Positions 31,318-42,968 of a DNA stretch of 64,000 nt are shown piece after piece. The notes beneath the pieces are model-generated. The model was not told where the DNA came from. It searched no databases and saw nothing but the letters and a program-made list of their open reading frames with translations. Each line of letters opens with the position of its first letter. Positions within the stretch are counted from its first letter, which is position 1. This DNA comes from Clitopilus passeckerianus. Lineage: Eukaryota > Basidiomycota > Agaricomycetes > Agaricales > Entolomataceae. The DNA lies in assembly GCA_944990035.1 (NCBI GenBank), contig CALYLX010000066.1, positions 310,001 through 374,000 of the forward strand. The letters are read 5' to 3'. The position numbers and the translations under genes were made by a program.

Positions 31318-33348
31318 TTATTGCTGAGACATCTGCTTCTTGCAGAGGCTGAAGGCGGCCTCCCACCCAGCAGGCTGAGTTCCGCTAGACACCCCTTTCA
31401 TTCTTCCGACCAGATTCTGAGATGAGGTGACTAGAATACGCCGTAATAATCAATGTCAATGATTTTAGCCGACAGAATCCTGACTTACCATATCCTCTCA
31501 GCAACATGCGAATTGACGGGTCCTCGGTCTTGAAGAAGCAAAGGGTTAGATGAAAGGAATATACGAGGACACGTAGAGGACCCACAAGGTTCCTTGCAAG
31601 AACTATCAGACCATCCGCCATACGGACCCGGCCTATAATGTTGTAATCTCCCCAAGCCGCCGCATGACAGGCGTCAGTCTGAAGCAGCCCGTTAATACCG
31701 GACTAACGTTTGGGCTAGCATGGTGACGAGAAGAAATAAGATCGAACCTTTCCCGTTATTATCACGTCCATCACTTCATGAGGCACTGGCGCGGGTTTCG
31801 TACCGTGGTGAAATGTACGATAGAAGGTTTTGAACGTCCCTTTCTCATCTGTCACTTCGATTCCACCCTGTCGATGTGCAACCTGGTGAGTCCATTGTAT
31901 GGCATGGTAGTACGCGAAATGCACCTCGACAGAGTTCAGGCGGCAGTCGGACGGCAACCAGGCATTAACAGTACCATCCGCTATACCTGTACTCGGCGCA
32001 ATCTTCGATGATTCACAGATATAGTGCTCTTGGAGCGTCATGAAAAGAGGGAGGCGGCCCGTCGATGATAGATCTGTCGGCGCATTGACATCTGCTAACC
32101 ACTTGTCGTAATCTCCCAAAAACGGCATCTAAAAAGAATGAGCGGCGAAGTGAGCCTTCTATCACATGTCGTAAAACAGAGTTCAGCTAACCATGTATGA
32201 TCCTTGCCACGAGGCTGTTAAACACCCAAGTTTGTATGGTAGGGGGTGAGAGGGCGACCCAGATATCGCAAGTGACCGCAGGTCCACGATCGGAACATCT
32301 GCAAATCGAGTGTGGCATTCGTTGATGAAATAGTTGACATCCTCCACTGTCGGCCCAGTCTCACCTCTGGCATCGGCATCTTCGCGGGTGAGGCGCCTGG
32401 TTGCGAGGAGGTGAGGTGGAACAGAAGGTGGGACAACCTCCTTGCGAGCGAAGAAGGAAAGGCTCGCGAAGACCGAAAGAAGGGGCACCCTCGTGGTCTG
32501 TGTGATCTCTCCAAAATATGGGAGTTCTTCATGTTCGAAAGGGGCTGGGGGATACGGGCCATGAGGGCTGTCCGAAGTGCGTTCGTACGTGTATTTGTCG
32601 AGGTTGAACTGAGATTCCGTTCGGTTAAAAATGGGATACTGAACAGGCATTAGGAGCGTTACTAAGCTTCGGAGAGAATAGGTGCGAACTCTGAAGGCAG
32701 CAAACACGATAGGTGCCAGCTTTAAAAGAATACTGATTCGTATCTGCTCTTGCTCACGACCGAGGGATACTACCAGACTATAATGTCACTAGTATGTACC
32801 AGGGCAAATGAAGTCAGACCTACGGTGGGAAGAAGTCATCCAGAATAGCGCGACGGCCAGGGAGTTCTTCTCATTCGGAACAGGCCACCCGTGGTTGGCT
32901 TCAGCACCATCGTCGAGGTGTAGGCGGATAAAAGCATCGAGAAAGGAAGGTAGCCCAGCCCAGTGTAACTGCCGAAAATTCTTCTGGCTTCTATCAGAGT
33001 CTTCAAACATGAGGTATGCCAGCCAAAGAGCTTCGGTAAGCTGAGGAGATTGGAAGTCCTGCCGACGAATGAGTTTGAGAAGGGTAAAGCGGCGCTGGAG
33101 CTCCCTCAGGCATTTCTCTTGATGATGCTCCTCCCAACTTTGATCAAGGGTGCAGCCACATCGAATTTATGGGAAAAGACGTCAAGATACGTTTGGTCAG
33201 CATCAGTGGAGAGTGCGCGACGAGTGCTACGACACAGCAGATTGAGTGTTACAAAGTCTTTGGGCGGACCGACAGGTGTGGTTGAAGCGAGGAAGAAAGC
33301 GATTCGCTGGACAGCGTAGGGACATTGCTCGAGGAGGTGACTCATCAT
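31318..33348 (-). CDS. F-box-like protein, basidiomycete expanded family, copy 2
   Basis: Same architecture as copy 1. Starts MMSHLLEQCPYAVQRIAFFL at 33348, then GPPKDFVTLNLLCRSTRRAL and YLDVFSHKFDVAAP. After one missing base (about 33110-33121) it continues KCLRELQRRFTLLKLIRRQD, LWLAYLMFEDSDRSQKNFRQ, AFIRLHLDDGAEANHGWPVP and NSLAVALFWMTS. Later pieces are PYFGEITQTTRVPLLSVFAS, SWQGSYM, MTLQEHYICES, DVIITGK and GRVRMADGLIVLARNL. The C-terminus differs from copy 1: RMLLRGY joins across an intron to NLVGRMKGVSSGTQPAGWEA and ends CKKQMSQQ (stop 31318-31320), instead of the GRWRDTLSP/GYEGCF tail. It is therefore diverged, not a recent duplicate. Function unknown beyond a probable Skp1-binding role. 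Confidence 0.7.
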
Positions 33349-33505
33349 TCCGGAATATGACTATGTGAGCGCTTGACATACTGCAGCTATTTATCAGGGA
33401 TTTGACGGCTCGACGAGATAATGAAAAGGGTCCCTCGCGTTCGCGTAAGCCAAGAAGACTGAAACGGGGACCGTTCAAAAAATGCGGAGAACTCAGAAGA
33501 TATCG

Positions 33506-33826
33506 TTACTGCAGCCTCAATGATGTGCCATGAGTACTTGATGAAGTTGAATTCGAGCGGATATCCCCGGTTCTTGTCATGCTGTCACGAAGCCTGCTGG
33601 CGAGCGAATGTGAGATCGTGGGCTTAAGGAGCCAATTTTGGCACCAGGCACAACGTGGAGAACTCCATCTATCCAGGCTTTCGTTCTTACGGACGTGAGA
33701 TAGATGGAAATCCCTCCAATCATGAGCGTCAGATGAGGTCCCGTCCTTTACAGGCGTGGTGCCGAGGCTAGGGTCAGATCGAATGGGGTAGCAAGGATCG
33801 CGCATAGGCAGACGCTCGGAATTCAT
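33506..33826 (-). pseudogene. Possible MYND-type zinc-finger gene fragment
   Basis: A 106-codon frame from an ATG at 33826. The part SSDAHDWRDFHLSHVRKNE resembles the second half of MYND zinc fingers (C-x3-DW-x2-H-x3-C), but the expected cysteines are missing. Downstream SLASRLRDSMTRTGDIRS runs into low-complexity sequence, and another frame (RGYPLEFNFIKYSWHI) looks equally coding, so a frameshift is likely. It may be a decayed gene or an unrelated ORF. Confidence 0.3.
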
Positions 33827-34412
33827 TTCTGATTTAATGAGAGTCCCAAGGTGTGTTCATCTGCTGGTTGCGGAGTGTCACAACGTTGGGTTCATGCAAT
33901 GCTTGAGGAGCTTCAAAATATGGTGGTTTCATCACCCTGAGTGGCGCGTTGAGCGTTTGAGGCCCGATAGTTCGTCATTGAGGTATCCATAGCTCTGGTC
34001 CAGCAAATCTGATCCCGTGGAAACAGGAAATTATTCGTGAAGAGTGATGCAGCGGAAATTAAGAACGGTTGGAAGGTCAGACGATAGGTGACTGCCTAGC
34101 CGACCCTTGATCACGATGACCACACTGAGGACTTTCGGCAGGTAATGATGTTCGTGTGATGGAAAGATACCCATGGGCTTCTCTTAGACGCTAGACGGGT
34201 ATTCTATATACAGAAGCAGATACAAGGTCCCCCTACGTTAGTCCAAGAGTTGTTGTTCTTGCTGCTTGAGGAACGTAAACAAAGAACCTGCATCTGATCT
34301 AATCAGTTTATGTAATTACCTGCCCTGAGGCGATCAAGGATTTTGTGCGATCGATTGGCGATGGTCGATTTTTTTCTGCAAAGGTTCTTATCTTCAATCC
34401 ACAATCTTCAGA
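33827..34412. other. Intergenic, promoter side of the eEF1B-beta gene
   Basis: No coding signal. The last 60 bp before ATG 34413 contain a pyrimidine-rich tract (TTTTTTTCTGC... TCTTCAATCC), common upstream of highly expressed fungal genes; the link to expression is inferred. Confidence 0.4.
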
Positions 34413-35280
34413 ATGCCCCTCAACGCTGAACAGCTCGAGAAACACCTTATTACCAGGTCTTACGTTGAAGGGTTTGTGAGATCTAACATTCAGATGGACG
34501 GAGATTGACGGCCTTGACAGCTACACGCCTTCTCAGGCTGACGTCCATGTTTTCAACGCACTTGGATCCAGCCCTGATGCTACCAAATTCCCTCACACCG
34601 CTAGGTGGTTCAGTCACATTCAATCTTATTCTACCGAGCACGGATCTCTACCCGGCTCAAGCACCGCAGGCGCTGTCTTCACGGATGCTCCTGCCGCGGC
34701 TGCCGAAGCCAAGCCTGCTGCTGCTGAGGCTGCGGACGACGAAGAAGTCGACCTCTTCGGGTCTGACGATGAGGAGGATGATGCCGAGGCTGAGCGTGTC
34801 AAGGCTGAACGAGTCGCTGCCTACAATGCAAAAAAGGCCAACAAGCCCAAGACTGTTGCGAAGGTATAGCAAGATAAGGAAGTTCCGTCAATTCAAACTG
34901 ATCATCTGCTTTCAGTCTATCGTTACCCTTGACGTCAAACCTTGGGATGATGAGACCGACATGGTAGCGCTTGAAGCAGCTGTTCGCTCGATTGAGCAGG
35001 ACGGTCTCCTGTGGGGTGCTTCCAAGCTTGTTCCTATCGGCTATGGTATCAAGAAGCTTCAATTGACTGTTGTCGTTGGTACGTCACATGTGCAGGGTCC
35101 TTATACTTCATCTTCTGATTTGTTCCATCAGAGGATGAAAAGGTTTCCCTGGACGATCTTCAAGAGAAGATTGCCGAGTTCGAGGACCACGTCCAGAGCT
35201 CCGATATCGCGGCCATGCAGAGTAAGCAGCCTCCACTACATACACATACACAGCTAACCTAACCTCATCCAGAACTCTAG
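34413..35280 (+). CDS. EFB1: Translation elongation factor 1-beta (eEF1B alpha subunit)
   Basis: Guanine-nucleotide exchange factor for eEF1A in cytosolic translation. Start [20 protein letters not shown]; an intron then joins to [20 protein letters not shown] and [19 protein letters not shown] (GST-C-like N-domain). The acidic linker [20 protein letters not shown] is typical and contains a casein-kinase-2-type site. The C-terminal exchange domain includes [55 protein letters not shown] and [20 protein letters not shown]. The last codons, K-L-stop, come from a final small exon (TAG 35278-35280). About 215 residues, a normal length; frame intact. Confidence 0.96.
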
Positions 35281-36196
35281 GGTGTTGGATCTTCATGGTA
35301 CTAGCTTGTATCTTATTTGGGCAGAACGATCGTTTAAACCACAGTACACCTCGTTTCGTTTCCTCCGCCAAAGCTGTGAATATTCTTCCGCAGGGTCTAG
35401 AGCTGTCAAAGGCATGACGTAAATAGGAACCCATGCAGATTCTACAGAATTTACGGTCAGCGCGTTTGGACCCTTTAGTCCTTTCAATGGATGTCTGGAG
35501 CCTTCACGGAACTCCGATGCATCTGAAGAATGTTCAACGGGGTCTACTTCATTGCGAAAGAGCTACACGAATGCAATCTGACCAAGCATTCGATATCGCA
35601 GTGTGAAGAAAATGCGATCCCAGGCTTCAAGGTCACCGTAAATTCAAAACCCGTGGCAGCTCGGAGTGTAGACCACTGACTATATATAAGAATATATATG
35701 TCTGTATTCAGTCTAGACTTGGCACGATGGTTCAGGGTTCAAATTCCCGATGATCTCAGGCTTCCGATATTTCCGTCCGTCTATATGTTGTTCTTTCTAT
35801 CTTCATCTCTCCTTCCCGTGACTCACGTCATGTAGGCTTGATATGGGCACCATGCATGCAGACGTGCCCGATCGTTTGGCGTCTCACCTATTCAGGTTTC
35901 GGATCCCTTGCTTTCGGACTCAGAAAATGAAGTAATTTCGACAAAGTACACGCACCAAAACGGATAGGTAATGCGTGTAAACACCACGTTTGCGCGGCTT
36001 AACATCAATCATTTTTAGGAATTACCTGGATTGCGACACGGCCTAGTAATAACTTCGAATGGTAAATCAGTTCCCCGCCGCCATACCTGAAAGGACGGCG
36101 GGCTTATGGCAATACGCACCCGTGATTAGAGGTGTAAACACCGCTTTGCTTCGATAAAAGCGGTTGGTGCGCTATGAAGACCGAGCATCCTTCAGT
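35281..36196. other. Intergenic, 0.9 kb, no gene recognised
   Basis: AT-rich, with TATATATAAGAATATATATG near 35680-35700. A tRNA B-box look-alike (GGTTCAAATTCC, about 35738) was checked and is not part of a tRNA fold. The right end is the promoter of F-box-like copy 3. Confidence 0.45.
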
Positions 36197-38329
36197 ATGT
36201 CTCTTTCGTTTTTGGAACGCCTTCCGAACGAAATTCTACAGCAAGTCGCATTCCACTCTGCCTTGCCCTCATCGACTTCGCCATCCTCGACGAGGGATCT
36301 CTTCAGCTTGATGCTAACCTCTTCACGTACCTCGGACCGTCTTCATGTTTTAAACTGCCCTCATCTCTATGCCAGAATCTTTCTTGTTACATTCGATGTC
36401 GACCCTACCTTGCATCCTCGCCTGGATGACAGTGTATTGGCAGGAGAGCTCAGCTCCCGGAAGCGTCTCCTTGTGAAGACAAGGCTGGAGGCTCCTCCGG
36501 GTCCCACCATCTCCTCTTTGTGCGAGGCCTGGACTCTCTTTCGGATGATAGTCGAGAACACCAGTCTTAATGGGGCTCTTCTTGTTTCCTCTGGGCTTCT
36601 ATCTTCAATCAGGGCCACGGTCGAGAGTCGGATAATGTGCATCCCGTCTTCTGGGCCTCCGTCGACAAATCAATTGGAGGAAGCTGATTGTTTGACAATG
36701 TGGGCGTACTGCCTCTCCCTCACGCATGGTAAGCCTCCTTTTTGGTGTCCCATAACCAAGCCAATACATTCAATTTTCCAGACTATGTCACTGCGATGCT
36801 CGCGCCTTACGAGAGTGGTTGAGGTCTGTAATCACGATCCAAATTGCAGCGCCTGGAGTTGTAGAGGGTCCATCGAATGAATCGCTTTCATTACTTGCAC
36901 CTTGTACTCTTTTGCCTCGACCCTTCCCTTCTTCCCTTGCTACCCTAGTAGGACAGGATTCCGTCCCCAAGACAGGTTCGTTTATTTTCTAGAGAGCGAT
37001 TGATGATTTGTTGGATCCTCTCTCTCCAGCTCCCATCCTCAACGATCATCAGGCAGCCATCATCATCCTCTTCGCTTTGAACCAAGCCGACCCGCTCAAA
37101 GCGCCCCCTCACCTGCCCCAAAGTCGAGTCATTGCGGTTGCCAGTCAACGTTCAGGACCAACGCGCGAAGATTTCGAGGCGATCGCCAGGGAAAAAATTC
37201 CTCTATATACCAGCCTTCAGCGTACCTTAATTTCCGGTGGAGGAACTAGACCGATTAGGACGAGGTTATTTGATTCCGTTTTCTACCGTTCTCTCAACGC
37301 AAGCTATGGATTACCAGAGAGCTCTGGACATCATTGTACGCCTCCCTCCTTCGCTGGAGATTGGACAGGTTTCTTCATGGTATTTCACTCCACACATCTC
37401 GTTACCACTTTACCTTACACCTTTGCCTAGCTGCCGGACAAGTTGCCAGAGGCCAATGAAGACCCCCATTTGCGAACGACGCTGAAAGGTTTTCATTGCA
37501 TGAAACCCATGCAATGTTTTCTCTCGGAGCATGGTGGCGTTGAATGTGCCCTAAATGCGTCACCAACGGTTCACTCGATCTCAGCTTTGGTCCGTCCATA
37601 CCGCAGCCTTGGCTTCTCCGGGCCTGTCTAACCTTATCATGAACGTCGAATACTAGGTCGGGCACGAGCGGTTAATGCTTCCTGAATGCGGTCCACAAAT
37701 GTGTGACGAAGGCGACGACGCCGCTCCAGAGGTTCTCCTCCTTGGCGAGGTATGCTCTAGTCTGGTCGATGCTCGTACTCCACCGCTGACCTCTATCGCT
37801 CCAGACGGCGCAGGATCACGAGCAAGCTTGGGGGGGCTTCCGGTTTACTGGCAGAGCCTCATCGAAAGGTAACGTAAGCCTTTTACGAGTACCGGTCAGT
37901 AGACTCTTCATTTCGGGCCTGATCTCCTCATACAAACATGAAGGTTGTGCAGAAGCACGCTGTAGACCAGGACTGCCACGCTACATGGCTCTTTGAAGGC
38001 GACTTGCGGTACGGCCACGCGCTTGTGGGACTTGTCAAGTCGTGGCCCCTCAAGGAAGCAATTGGCGTCTTTGCGATGCAGAGGGCAAGTCACCAGGCCG
38101 CTAGGAACAGGTGACGAACTATCTGTACGCCATCATCTCGGTTCCAGGTGCAATCGCTTATTTTGGTTCGCCGGGAAGCCATGATTCATTTGTTGAGGCT
38201 GAAATGAAAGCACGCGCTTTAGATGATGGGAGGTTCAATGAATACGTACGTCTGGTGATACGGGAACGAGGCGGCTGGGAAACGAGTTATCGAAGTCGAA
38301 GCCTTCTCTGGGGATTGATCAGAGCATGA
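36197..38329 (+). CDS. F-box-like protein, basidiomycete expanded family, copy 3 (divergent)
   Basis: Start MSLSFLERLPNEILQQVAFH (ATG 36197), then the family's RDLFSLMLTSSRTSDRLHVL, LNCPHLYARIFLVTFDVDP and VLAGELSSRKRLLVKTRLEA. An intron after CLSLTH (about 36728-36780) leads to DYVTAMLAPYESG. After one missing G at 36817-36818 the frame continues LRSVITIQIAAPGVVEGPSN and SLSLLAPCTLLPRPFPS. Next come AAIIILFALNQADPLKAPPH and PTREDFEAIAREKIPLYTSL. The C-terminal half is less similar to copies 1 and 2 (GDLRYGHALVGLVKSWPLKE; IRERGGWETSYRSRSLLWGL; stop 38327-38329). On the opposite strand to the other two, with the eEF1B gene between. Exon boundaries from 37.2 to 38.1 kb are uncertain. Confidence 0.6.
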
Positions 38330-38346
38330 GATTTGGGATAGCACAA

Positions 38347-38364
38347 ACATGGACATGGACATGG
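38347..38364. repeat. Hexanucleotide microsatellite, three copies of ACATGG
   Basis: Three perfect tandem ACATGG units just downstream of F-box-like copy 3. Too short to carry a function on its own. Confidence 0.6.
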
Positions 38365-38539
38365 ACACGCATCTGGTTACACGCATATGGAGGGTTCTTG
38401 TACGCTGCCCTTGACATTGGGATGTTCTTCCCGAAATCTCGGTAGTTGGCATGCCTATCTTCTTTCGATCACAACATATAATTTGGGACCTTATATGATG
38501 GAAGAATACAAGTGAATATATATTTACGGCTAGCACCTG

Positions 38540-39641
38540 CTAATCAAAAGGACGCATCACTTCATTCGAGCGAACGTCGGTAGCGAAATTGCTCTTAACT
38601 CCCTGTTTCCAGTTCGGCACCTCGAAAGTCGTGGTGTGGCACCAAGGTTTGAGGGAGAGCTCTTTCTCTACCACCGAAGCAAAGTGCTCAGACCACGCGT
38701 TTCGTGGGTATGCGGCACACGTTGTCTCAATGAGCCGGGGATGAAGTAAATTGGAACGGCTAGAAGAAGAAAAACGAATCAGGATGTGAAGGAATTCATT
38801 CCAATGGAGAAGCCCACAGTCCAACGTTGTCTGGATTCAATACAATTCATCGGTCAGTGATCTGGAGCGACCTGGCGTGATTCCCTTACCGAGAATTGTT
38901 GCTAATTGCAGAATTTGTCCGACCATAGTGATGTTACCGCTGTGGCCACATACGTATTAGAAGTGAAGTGAGAGAATAAGTGATGAGTAGATGCTCTCAC
39001 CCTTTCACAAAGATATCCTGGTGTCGTACAATAGCATCACAAACGCTGTCCGCCTGATCTTCGACACCCCCTTGCTCCAAGATGAGATCACGAGCCACGA
39101 TTGCACCCTTGAATTCAAATGACATCTTCGTGGTGGAAAGGAAGCGCTCGGCAGTCCCAATATCGTGCAAGAGACAAGCGAGATAATACGTCTGTGAGGG
39201 GCAATGCGTATGTCTTCAGAGAGAAGAGCCCCCAAAACAAGTCGTAAACTGACCTCAAGATCGTAAACCCATTGGGGGAAATGTGTTTTCACAAGCGCAA
39301 CACCTGCTCAGGAGTCAGGAGATGGGCTTTACCTAGTGGTAGAAGTTAAAGGTACCATAAACGTAGACACGGTGACTATGATTAAAGGTCTGCTCGTCAA
39401 GCTCTTTCTACAGACAGATGCCATGTCAGTCATCTCAATGCCTCTGATGGGAGGTAATCAACGGCACCTTGACAAATGCTTTTACAGCTTGAGTGAGCGG
39501 TGAGTCGGGTAACGGGAAGTCTTTGACTGCCCAATCGTCTTGCTTGGGGTTCGGACCACTGGCTGTCGGGTGACCATCAAAGAGTACGTCAGGATCGCGC
39601 GGAACGGGAGTAAACCCATAGAATATGACGGGGTCTGACAT
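38540..39641 (-). CDS. Cyanamide hydratase-like HD-domain hydrolase (Ddi2/Ddi3 family)
   Basis: Family members are zinc enzymes that hydrate cyanamide to urea. Starts MSDPVIFYGFTPVPRDPDVL at 39641, then SPLTQAVKAFVK. Introns join to KELDEQTFNHSHRVYVYG (metal-binding FNHSxR), KTHFPQWVYDLE, ACLLHDIGTAERFLSTTKMS (HD motif), EFKGAIVARDLILEQGGVED and VCDAIVRHQDIFVKG. The C-terminal part, LLHWNEFLHILIRF and YPRNAWSEHFASVVEKELSL, ends at stop 38540-38542. All expected motifs are present in order and the frame is intact. The natural substrate in fungi outside yeast is uncertain. Confidence 0.9.
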
Positions 39642-40450
39642 CAGAACGAGGAAGGAACTCAGAGGACTGCAGGGATCTTTGGATAGCAGACCGTTGCTTT
39701 ATATGACGAAATGTAGTATGGTCTGAGTAATCCAGTCAGCATCCGGATGGATCACCTGGTCAGTAAGAAGACTGGGATGACTCGAATACGCGCATTGCTT
39801 TGACGGTGAGCTTGTCCGACGGGTAAGGACAACGGGCAGAAAGGCTATCATGGTGGTCGAAATCATCATTGAGCAGCACAGAAAAAGGAATAAATAACGG
39901 AACACGTGTCGCTCCAGATGAGCCCATCATCCAGAAGTTGGTCAAGAAGTGGCCAAAGGCAAGGACAAGTAACCCTGCTCTGCCCTCGTCGTCGGGGTTA
40001 TGTAAGGTAACGCAGAAGACCCAATTCATTCGCCTTGTTAGGCTTGTTGATTGTTACCATTGAAATCAAAGGATGTCATCGCGGTCTAAATAGCTGCATA
40101 GTCCCATAGTTTGTTGAAAGTGTCAGTAAACGCAGTACATGGGTCACAGAAAAGGTGCTCAAAAGACAGCCCACGCCACGTTCGTTAGTTCAGCCACACT
40201 TATGAACTAAAAAATTTCAATAGGAATTCTAGAGTTGAAATCAGGGAAACGAATATGACATTTGCAATGATGGGCGCCTTTGATGGCGGGGAGACAGACC
40301 GTTGTTGCCACATTTTTGATTTGTCCGTGTTTGTACTTATAACAAAGGACAGCGTCGACAACCACTCTCCGCGTTTCTTCCTTCAGCTAACAACGTTCGA
40401 TTGCACATACTTGTCCTCGTCGACAGTAAACAACCCGTCCACTCCTTACA
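39642..40450. other. Intergenic, divergent promoters, no gene recognised
   Basis: Lies between the diverging hydratase and GPI-protein genes. Short minus-strand frames at 39699-40029 have hydrophobic stretches but no domain or splice support. Confidence 0.45.
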
Positions 40451-41392
40451 ATGCACAAGTCCTTTGCTGTTTTGACTATCCTGACTTCTGTGGCTTTGGC
40501 CCAGGTAAGCCCATGGCAACACCCCTCTTGCCCTCGTTAATGTAGCTAATGGGAACTCTCAAAGTCGATCATCCCAGATGGCATTAGCAGCTCCTGCAGC
40601 ACTTTCCTCACTCAACTCAATGATGATAAGACCGTTGGAGAATGTACTGCTGCCCTTGTCGGCGCTACTTCTACCTATGCACCTGGAAGTGAGGCTACCA
40701 AGAACCCGTCGACTTCCAAAGTCACTTCCGCCCTTGGCGGTCTCTGCGGTGCCAACATCGACACGGCATGCCCCGACAACTTGATTGGCGCCAAGATTAC
40801 CGCCTTCTACTCTGCATGTGCGCAGGAACTCACCTCGAAGCCCAATGCAGATGTCATCGGTCTCTACGACGTCCTCTACTCTACGGGCCCCTTCAGGACT
40901 GCCCTTTGCGCCAAGGATGACGCCGGCAACTACTGCGCCACCCAATCCAAACTTCCTTCTACCACCTCCGATAGCGCACTCCAGAAGGTGCTGACTATCA
41001 CCTCGTCCAACCTGATACTTCCCAACGCAACCACCATAAAGGACAGCGGCCTCAATTTCCTCTTCATCCAGGCAACCGCTGCCTCCACCGAGCTGTGCAC
41101 ATCCTGCACCCGCAAGATCATGAATGCCTACAGCACCTGGGAAAGCAAATACCGCTACGGTCCTGGTCTCATCAAAAGCACCTTCCTCTCTGGCCAGCCC
41201 AGCCTTGTCCAGGCCATCTCAAACACCTGCGGCGCCAGCTTCTTGAGCGACGCTGGTGTTGTCAAGGCTGCTGGTGGTCTTGCTGGTGGCAGTTTCACCG
41301 GCACTGATGGCAACGGTGCCCTCCAGGCTGGTGTCAGCGTCATGTTTGTCAGCATGACTGCCGTCCTTTTCGCTGCCTTCTCTGCACTTTAA
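40451..41392 (+). CDS. Secreted, probably GPI-anchored cysteine-rich surface protein
   Basis: Signal peptide MHKSFAVLTILTSVALAQ, split by an intron right after Gln (40505-40564). The mature part begins SIIPDGISSSCSTFLTQLND and carries regularly spaced cysteines (for example LCGANIDTACPDN, FYSACAQEL, ALCAKDDAGNYCATQ, STELCTSCTRKIMNAY and AISNTCGASF). The tail has a small-residue region (GGSFTGTDGNGALQAG) followed by the hydrophobic end VSVMFVSMTAVLFAAFSAL, the pattern of a GPI-anchor signal. Stop 41390-41392. It resembles fungal GPI-protein families with a conserved cysteine domain (DUF7729-like, from memory). Role unknown, probably wall or plasma-membrane surface. Confidence 0.82.
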
Positions 41393-42968
41393 GGGTTTTT
41401 GGGTCCATTTATACCAATCTTATGAAGGTGGAATGTCGCCCATATACGGCCTGGTCATGTCCTGCTTTGCATTGCATACCTTGCTATTCATGCATTAGTG
41501 CTTTTGTGATTTATTCGGTAAATTAGCATATCATACCCGCTACCGATTGTTAGGAGGTAATACGTTCGCCTGTAAAAATTTAACTGACGCTCTGGCGTAG
41601 AGCGCTTCGAGCAGCTCCATCTTCTCATTCTCTAATAGAATATTCCATCGAAGAGAGACCTATACTTGTAGGTGGCGTGATGATCTCAGTGAATGGATCA
41701 AGTACGAAGGAAGCGAAGCCTCATTGCGTCGGGTCCTGCGCCGAGCCCTTCCGTCCACTTCCATGCTGATCGGTCATGAGGCACGCAAGCCAATAGCACC
41801 GGTTATCTGGTTACATTGAGGCGAGCCTTTTTAGAAGAATGCAAGACGAGAGCCTACAATGGCTATTAGTAACAGAAATGCTGTCTAACACCTGCAGTAA
41901 AATTCAGCTTTATGAACACTAGTGCATCCCCTAGTGTATCTGTATCCCCAAGGGTGGGCCACTTCCGGAATCCGACATTGCGCTGCTTGCAGATCGCTGT
42001 CGAAGCTTGAGCGCCTCAGGACCCAGCTCCAGCTGACCTCTATGATCTACGATCGTCGGTAATCTAATTTGGGGTACCATACACCGACATGACTCGCTGC
42101 ATTGGGAGGTCGGATTGTGCCCTTTTATGGCGATCGTTGCGAGGGAGGCAATGTGAACGACGTGGGCCCCGACACAGGGCTCGAAAGGTGTGCACCCACA
42201 AAGAGTCCAATGTAGGAGGCAATTATTCTGGCTAAATTGACTATCGATGGACAAACGAGCTTGGACGACGGCGGTGGTACTGGTGAGTGTACGGTCTAAA
42301 CAGCCAGTGTAGGGACTGCAGTGCAACAGTGAGGATGACTCGGAGGGGGCTTCATAGGTCATGATAACCTCCGCGTGGGCATCCGCAGGGACTATATGTT
42401 AACTTATTGGGTCGGTGACGAGGTGAATTTTTCGGGATGAAAGAATTCCTTCGGAACGAGGTGTACGTCGATCATCAAGCGTAATTAGCTAGGAGTGTAC
42501 GCAAACTCTCCGTGTCATATCATCCGTTGTAGTCCTCATATTTGGCTTCATTGTCCACAATGGCTTGGAGGAAAAGACTCCCTTGGAGAACAAATCCGTT
42601 TGAAATATCAGGGCTGATAGATGGTGAGCCGATATATGAAGATCAACTATTGATAAAAATACAGATGCGTATGAACGAACTATTTACAACAAAAATATCT
42701 ATGATGTGTTATAGTCCATGATTGTGCGGCGAGGCTAACGATACAGATGGATGCAGAAAATCTATGCGAAATGCAAATGCGAAAAAAAATGAGATCTTGA
42801 GGTGTGGGGTTGATGATTTCGACTCTAGGGATTATGTCGGTGAAATTTGAAATGCGAGATCTGGCGTGCTGAGAAAGATTCTGTTGTAGGTTCATTAGGC
42901 GTGCGTGCTTAGTGTATCTTGGGAATCAAGGGCTCGAAAGACTTGTCATGCCTTTGGTTACTGGCCGG
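41393..42968. other. Gene-poor stretch, 1.6 kb
   Basis: The left end is the 3' flank of the GPI-protein gene. An open frame at 41931-42362 on the minus strand (143 codons) has many cysteines but no recognised pattern. Otherwise nothing supported. Confidence 0.4.

Noticed and set aside
34505..35257. 250-codon plus-strand ORF overlapping the eEF1B-beta gene
   Set aside because: It is the wrong frame through exons and introns of EFB1, whose spliced frame matches the family from start to stop.
35733..35752. tRNA-like B box (GGTTCAAATTCC)
   Set aside because: The T-arm stem does not pair and no A box, anticodon arm or acceptor stem lies at the right distance.
41931..42362. 143-codon minus-strand ORF with many cysteines
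   Set aside because: Cysteine spacing is irregular, there is no signal peptide, and no similarity was recognised; kept only as part of the intergenic note.
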